DNA of 64,000 nucleotides from Bartonella elizabethae F9251 = ATCC 49927 (GTDB lineage: Bacteria > Pseudomonadota > Alphaproteobacteria > Rhizobiales > Rhizobiaceae): contig NZ_JADB01000004.1 of assembly GCF_000518165.1 (NCBI RefSeq), positions 81,002-145,001 on the forward strand, given 5' to 3'. Every line of letters begins with the position of its first letter. Position 1 is the first letter of the stretch. Shown here piece after piece: positions 61,469 through 64,000 of the stretch. The translations under genes were made by a program, and so were the position numbers. The notes beneath the pieces were generated by a model, which searched no databases, had not been told where the DNA came from, and worked only from the letters and a program-made list of their open reading frames with translations.

Positions 61469-63553
61469 ATGGCTCGCGAATATAAAATTGAAGATTATCG
61501 TAATTTTGGTATTATGGCGCATATTGATGCCGGTAAGACTACGATGACTGAACGTATTCTGTTCTATACGGGTAAGAATCATAAAATCGGTGAGACCCAT
61601 GATGGTGCTTCTACGATGGATTGGATGGAGCAGGAGCAAGAACGCGGCATTACCATCACATCTGCTGCTACGACGACGTTTTGGGAAGGGCGTGATGGTC
61701 GTAAGCGGCGCTTTAATATCATTGATACGCCAGGGCACGTTGATTTTACTATTGAGGTTGAGCGTTCTTTGCGTGTTCTTGATGGGGCGATAGCGTTATT
61801 GGATGCGAATGCTGGTGTGGAACCTCAAACAGAGACTGTTTGGCGGCAAGCTGAGAAATATCGTGTTCCACGCATGGTTTTTGTTAATAAAATGGATAAG
61901 ATAGGTGCTGATTTCTATCGCAGTGTAGAAATGGTTGGTTCTCGGTTGGGGGCTAAAGCACTTGTTTTGCAGTTGCCAATTGGTGCTGAAAATGACTTTG
62001 AAGGTGTTGTTGATCTCGTTGAGATGAAGGCTTTAAAGTGGGATGGTTCTATTGGTGCCTCAGCAGTGATAAGTGAAATTCCTTCTGACTTAAAGGAAAA
62101 GGCTGAGGAATATCGCGAAAAACTCATTGAAATGGCTGTGGAGGTTGATGAGGCTGCTATGGAGGCTTATTTGGAAGGTGTTATGCCGACCAACGAGCAG
62201 CTTGTTGCTCTCATTCGTAAGGGAACCGTAGAGGTTCAGTTTCATCCTGTTCTTTGTGGTACGGCTTTTAAAAACAAGGGTGTGCAGCCGCTTTTGGATG
62301 CTGTCGTTTCTTATCTTCCTTCTCCGGTTGATATTCCGGCGATTAAAGGTATTGATGTGAAGACTGAATCTGAGACGACACGCGAATCTTCTGATGAAGC
62401 TCCGCTCTCTATGCTTGCTTTTAAAATTATGAATGATCCTTTTGTTGGTTCGTTGACTTTCTGTCGTATTTACTCTGGTAAAGTTCATAAAGGTATTTCT
62501 CTTGAGAATACTGTGAAGAAGAAGAAAGAGCGTTTAGGGCGTATGCTTCAAATGCATTCAAATTCTCGTGAGGATATTGAAGAGGCATTTGCTGGTGATA
62601 TTGTTGCTCTTGCTGGTCTTAAGGAAACAACAACTGGTGATACGCTTTGTGATCCTTTAAAGCCTGTTATTTTGGAGCGGATGGAATTTCCAGAACCTGT
62701 TATTGAGATTGCAATTGAGCCAAAAACAAAAGCAGATCAGGAGAAAATGGGTATTGCTCTTAATCGTTTGGCAGCAGAAGATCCTTCATTTCGTGTTAAG
62801 TCGGATGAGGAGTCAGGTCAGACTATTATCGCTGGAATGGGTGAGCTTCATCTTGATATTATTGTTGATCGTATGCGACGTGAATTTAAGGTTGAAGCAA
62901 ATGTTGGGCAGCCTCAGGTTGCTTATCGTGAGTCAATTACTAAAATGGCGGAAATTGACTATACCCATAAGAAACAATCGGGTGGTGCTGGTCAATTTGC
63001 TCGTGTAAAGATTGTTTTTGAGCCTCATGAGGGTGATGATTTTATTTTCGAATCGAAGATAGTTGGTGGTGCTGTTCCTAAAGAATATATTCCCGGTGTT
63101 CAAAAGGGGATTGAAAGTGTTATGGGGTCAGGTCCTCTTGCCGGATTTCCTATGCTTGGTGTAAAGGCAACACTCATTGACGGTGGTTATCACGATGTTG
63201 ATTCTTCTGTGTTGGCTTTTGAGATTGCTGCTCGTGCTGCTTTTCGTGATGGAGCAAAGAAGGCTGGTGCACAGCTTCTTGAGCCGATCATGAAGGTGGA
63301 AGTTGTTACACCAGATGATTATGTTGGTGATGTTATTGGTGATCTCAATTCTCGTCGGGGGCAAATTTCAGGAACTGAAGCGCGTGGTATTGCAACGGTT
63401 GTGAATGCGATGGTTCCTTTGGCGAATATGTTTGGTTATGTGAATACCCTTCGCTCTATGAGTCAGGGGCGTGCGCAGTATACAATGCAGTTTGATCATT
63501 ACGAGCCTGTTCCTTCAGCTGTTGCTTTGGAGATTCAAAAGAAATACGCGTAA
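61469..63553 (+). CDS. fusA: elongation factor G
   Basis: A 694-residue translational GTPase driving tRNA-mRNA translocation. G1 is [17 protein letters not shown]2 [13 protein letters not shown]3 [17 protein letters not shown] and G4 NKMDK. Domains II-V follow, including [20 protein letters not shown] and [24 protein letters not shown] precedes the ATG; 24 bases separate it from rpsG. Confidence 0.98.
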   Translation: MAREYKIEDYRNFGIMAHIDAGKTTMTERILFYTGKNHKIGETHDGASTMDWMEQEQERGITITSAATTTFWEGRDGRKRRFNIIDTPGHVDFTIEVERSLRVLDGAIALLDANAGVEPQTETVWRQAEKYRVPRMVFVNKMDKIGADFYRSVEMVGSRLGAKALVLQLPIGAENDFEGVVDLVEMKALKWDGSIGASAVISEIPSDLKEKAEEYREKLIEMAVEVDEAAMEAYLEGVMPTNEQLVALIRKGTVEVQFHPVLCGTAFKNKGVQPLLDAVVSYLPSPVDIPAIKGIDVKTESETTRESSDEAPLSMLAFKIMNDPFVGSLTFCRIYSGKVHKGISLENTVKKKKERLGRMLQMHSNSREDIEEAFAGDIVALAGLKETTTGDTLCDPLKPVILERMEFPEPVIEIAIEPKTKADQEKMGIALNRLAAEDPSFRVKSDEESGQTIIAGMGELHLDIIVDRMRREFKVEANVGQPQVAYRESITKMAEIDYTHKKQSGGAGQFARVKIVFEPHEGDDFIFESKIVGGAVPKEYIPGVQKGIESVMGSGPLAGFPMLGVKATLIDGGYHDVDSSVLAFEIAARAAFRDGAKKAGAQLLEPIMKVEVVTPDDYVGDVIGDLNSRRGQISGTEARGIATVVNAMVPLANMFGYVNTLRSMSQGRAQYTMQFDHYEPVPSAVALEIQKKYA

Positions 63554-63616
63554 ATTCAGGTTGGTAAATTAATTTTTAACTTAGTCCTTGGCTTGGACGG
63601 AAAATGGAGAGCCCAA

Positions 63617-64000
63617 ATGGCGAAGAGCAAATTTGAACGAACAAAACCGCATGTTAATATTGGTACGATTGGTCACGTTGATCATGGGAAGACTTCATTG
63701 ACAGCAGCGATTACGAAATTTTTTGGTGAGTTTAAAGCATACGACCAAATTGATGCAGCACCAGAAGAGCGTGCGCGTGGTATTACCATTTCTACAGCCC
63801 ACGTTGAGTATGAAACGGAAAGCCGTCACTATGCGCACGTTGACTGTCCTGGACACGCAGATTATGTTAAAAACATGATCACAGGTGCAGCACAGATGGA
63901 TGGAGCCATTTTGGTTGTTTCTGCAGCTGATGGTCCGATGCCACAGACCCGTGAGCATATTTTGCTTGCTCGTCAGGTTGGCGTTCCAGCGATTGTTGTT
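63617..64000 (+). CDS. tuf: elongation factor Tu (5' part; runs off the window)
   Basis: The first 128 codons are visible: [36 protein letters not shown] (G1), [14 protein letters not shown] (G2) and [20 protein letters not shown] (G3). GGAGA lies 7 bases before the ATG. EF-Tu carries aminoacyl-tRNA to the ribosome. Rhizobiales usually have two tuf copies; this is the str-operon copy. Confidence 0.98.
   Translation, partial: MAKSKFERTKPHVNIGTIGHVDHGKTSLTAAITKFFGEFKAYDQIDAAPEERARGITISTAHVEYETESRHYAHVDCPGHADYVKNMITGAAQMDGAILVVSAADGPMPQTREHILLARQVGVPAIVV

Overview
This window is from an alphaproteobacterium of the order Hyphomicrobiales (Rhizobiales) and almost certainly from the genus Bartonella. 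The evidence is a low-GC chromosome with long decayed intergenic stretches, a circularly permuted two-piece tmRNA gene whose ends carry sequences I recognise from the Bartonella ssrA diagnostic assay, a haemin-binding-protein-type (Hbp/Pap31) outer membrane protein, and rhizobial gene orders with gaps (thyA-folA-hflK-hflC-htrA-miaA-ilvB; pcm-tolC-popZ-valS; rpsL-rpsG-fusA-tuf). I cannot name the species.

Layout. 1-1.3 kb: the 5' part of an sspB-type ClpXP adaptor gene (minus strand), ssrA (minus) and a DUF2853 gene. 1.3-6.6 kb: three tandem KgtP-type MHS permeases of identical length (435 aa), each with a similar terminator and a similar upstream element. 6.8-15.9 kb: thyA-folA, hflK-hflC, htrA, miaA and ilvB; genes that usually sit among these in relatives (DUF2065, serB, ilvN) are not seen. 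16-19 kb: an apparently foreign, decaying patch with an MFS permease, a 43-codon ORF, a frameshifted D-2-hydroxyacid dehydrogenase and the remains of a type III restriction enzyme. 19.5-23.6 kb: RecD-like helicase, pdxJ, ilvC. 23.7-27.3 kb: two tandem CycA-type amino-acid permeases with shared leader and terminator sequences. 28-31.4 kb: a translationally coupled FAH-hydrolase/LysE-exporter pair and a TerC-CBS-CorC membrane protein. 31.8-37.8 kb: tRNA-Lys, a UPF0104 protein, a Kef-type antiporter and fused secDF. 38.4-46.7 kb: a large MscS-family channel coupled to a small secreted protein, an Hbp-like OMP, tRNA-Leu, ilvA, a secreted hypothetical protein and an RhlE-type helicase. 48-54.3 kb: tRNA-Asn, tRNA-Cys, pcm, tolC, popZ, valS. 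55-60 kb: an ExoR-like Sel1 protein, gltIJKL and xthA. 60.3-64 kb: the str operon, with tuf cut by the window edge.

Function as a whole. The region mixes housekeeping genes with many importers for host metabolites (three 2-oxoglutarate-type permeases, two CycA permeases, a glutamate/aspartate ABC system), as expected of a host-restricted, blood-borne bacterium. Branched-chain amino-acid synthesis is represented by scattered ilvB, ilvC and ilvA without an acetolactate synthase small subunit. The exoR-like gene is relevant to virulence because ExoR inhibits the ChvG sensor in rhizobia, whose Bartonella counterpart is BatS. I found no CRISPR array, intact insertion sequence, prophage or clearly novel defence system. 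The more unusual signals are the duplicated permease units with shared control elements, a duplicated degenerate ~250-base segment, and the decaying foreign patch at 16-19 kb.
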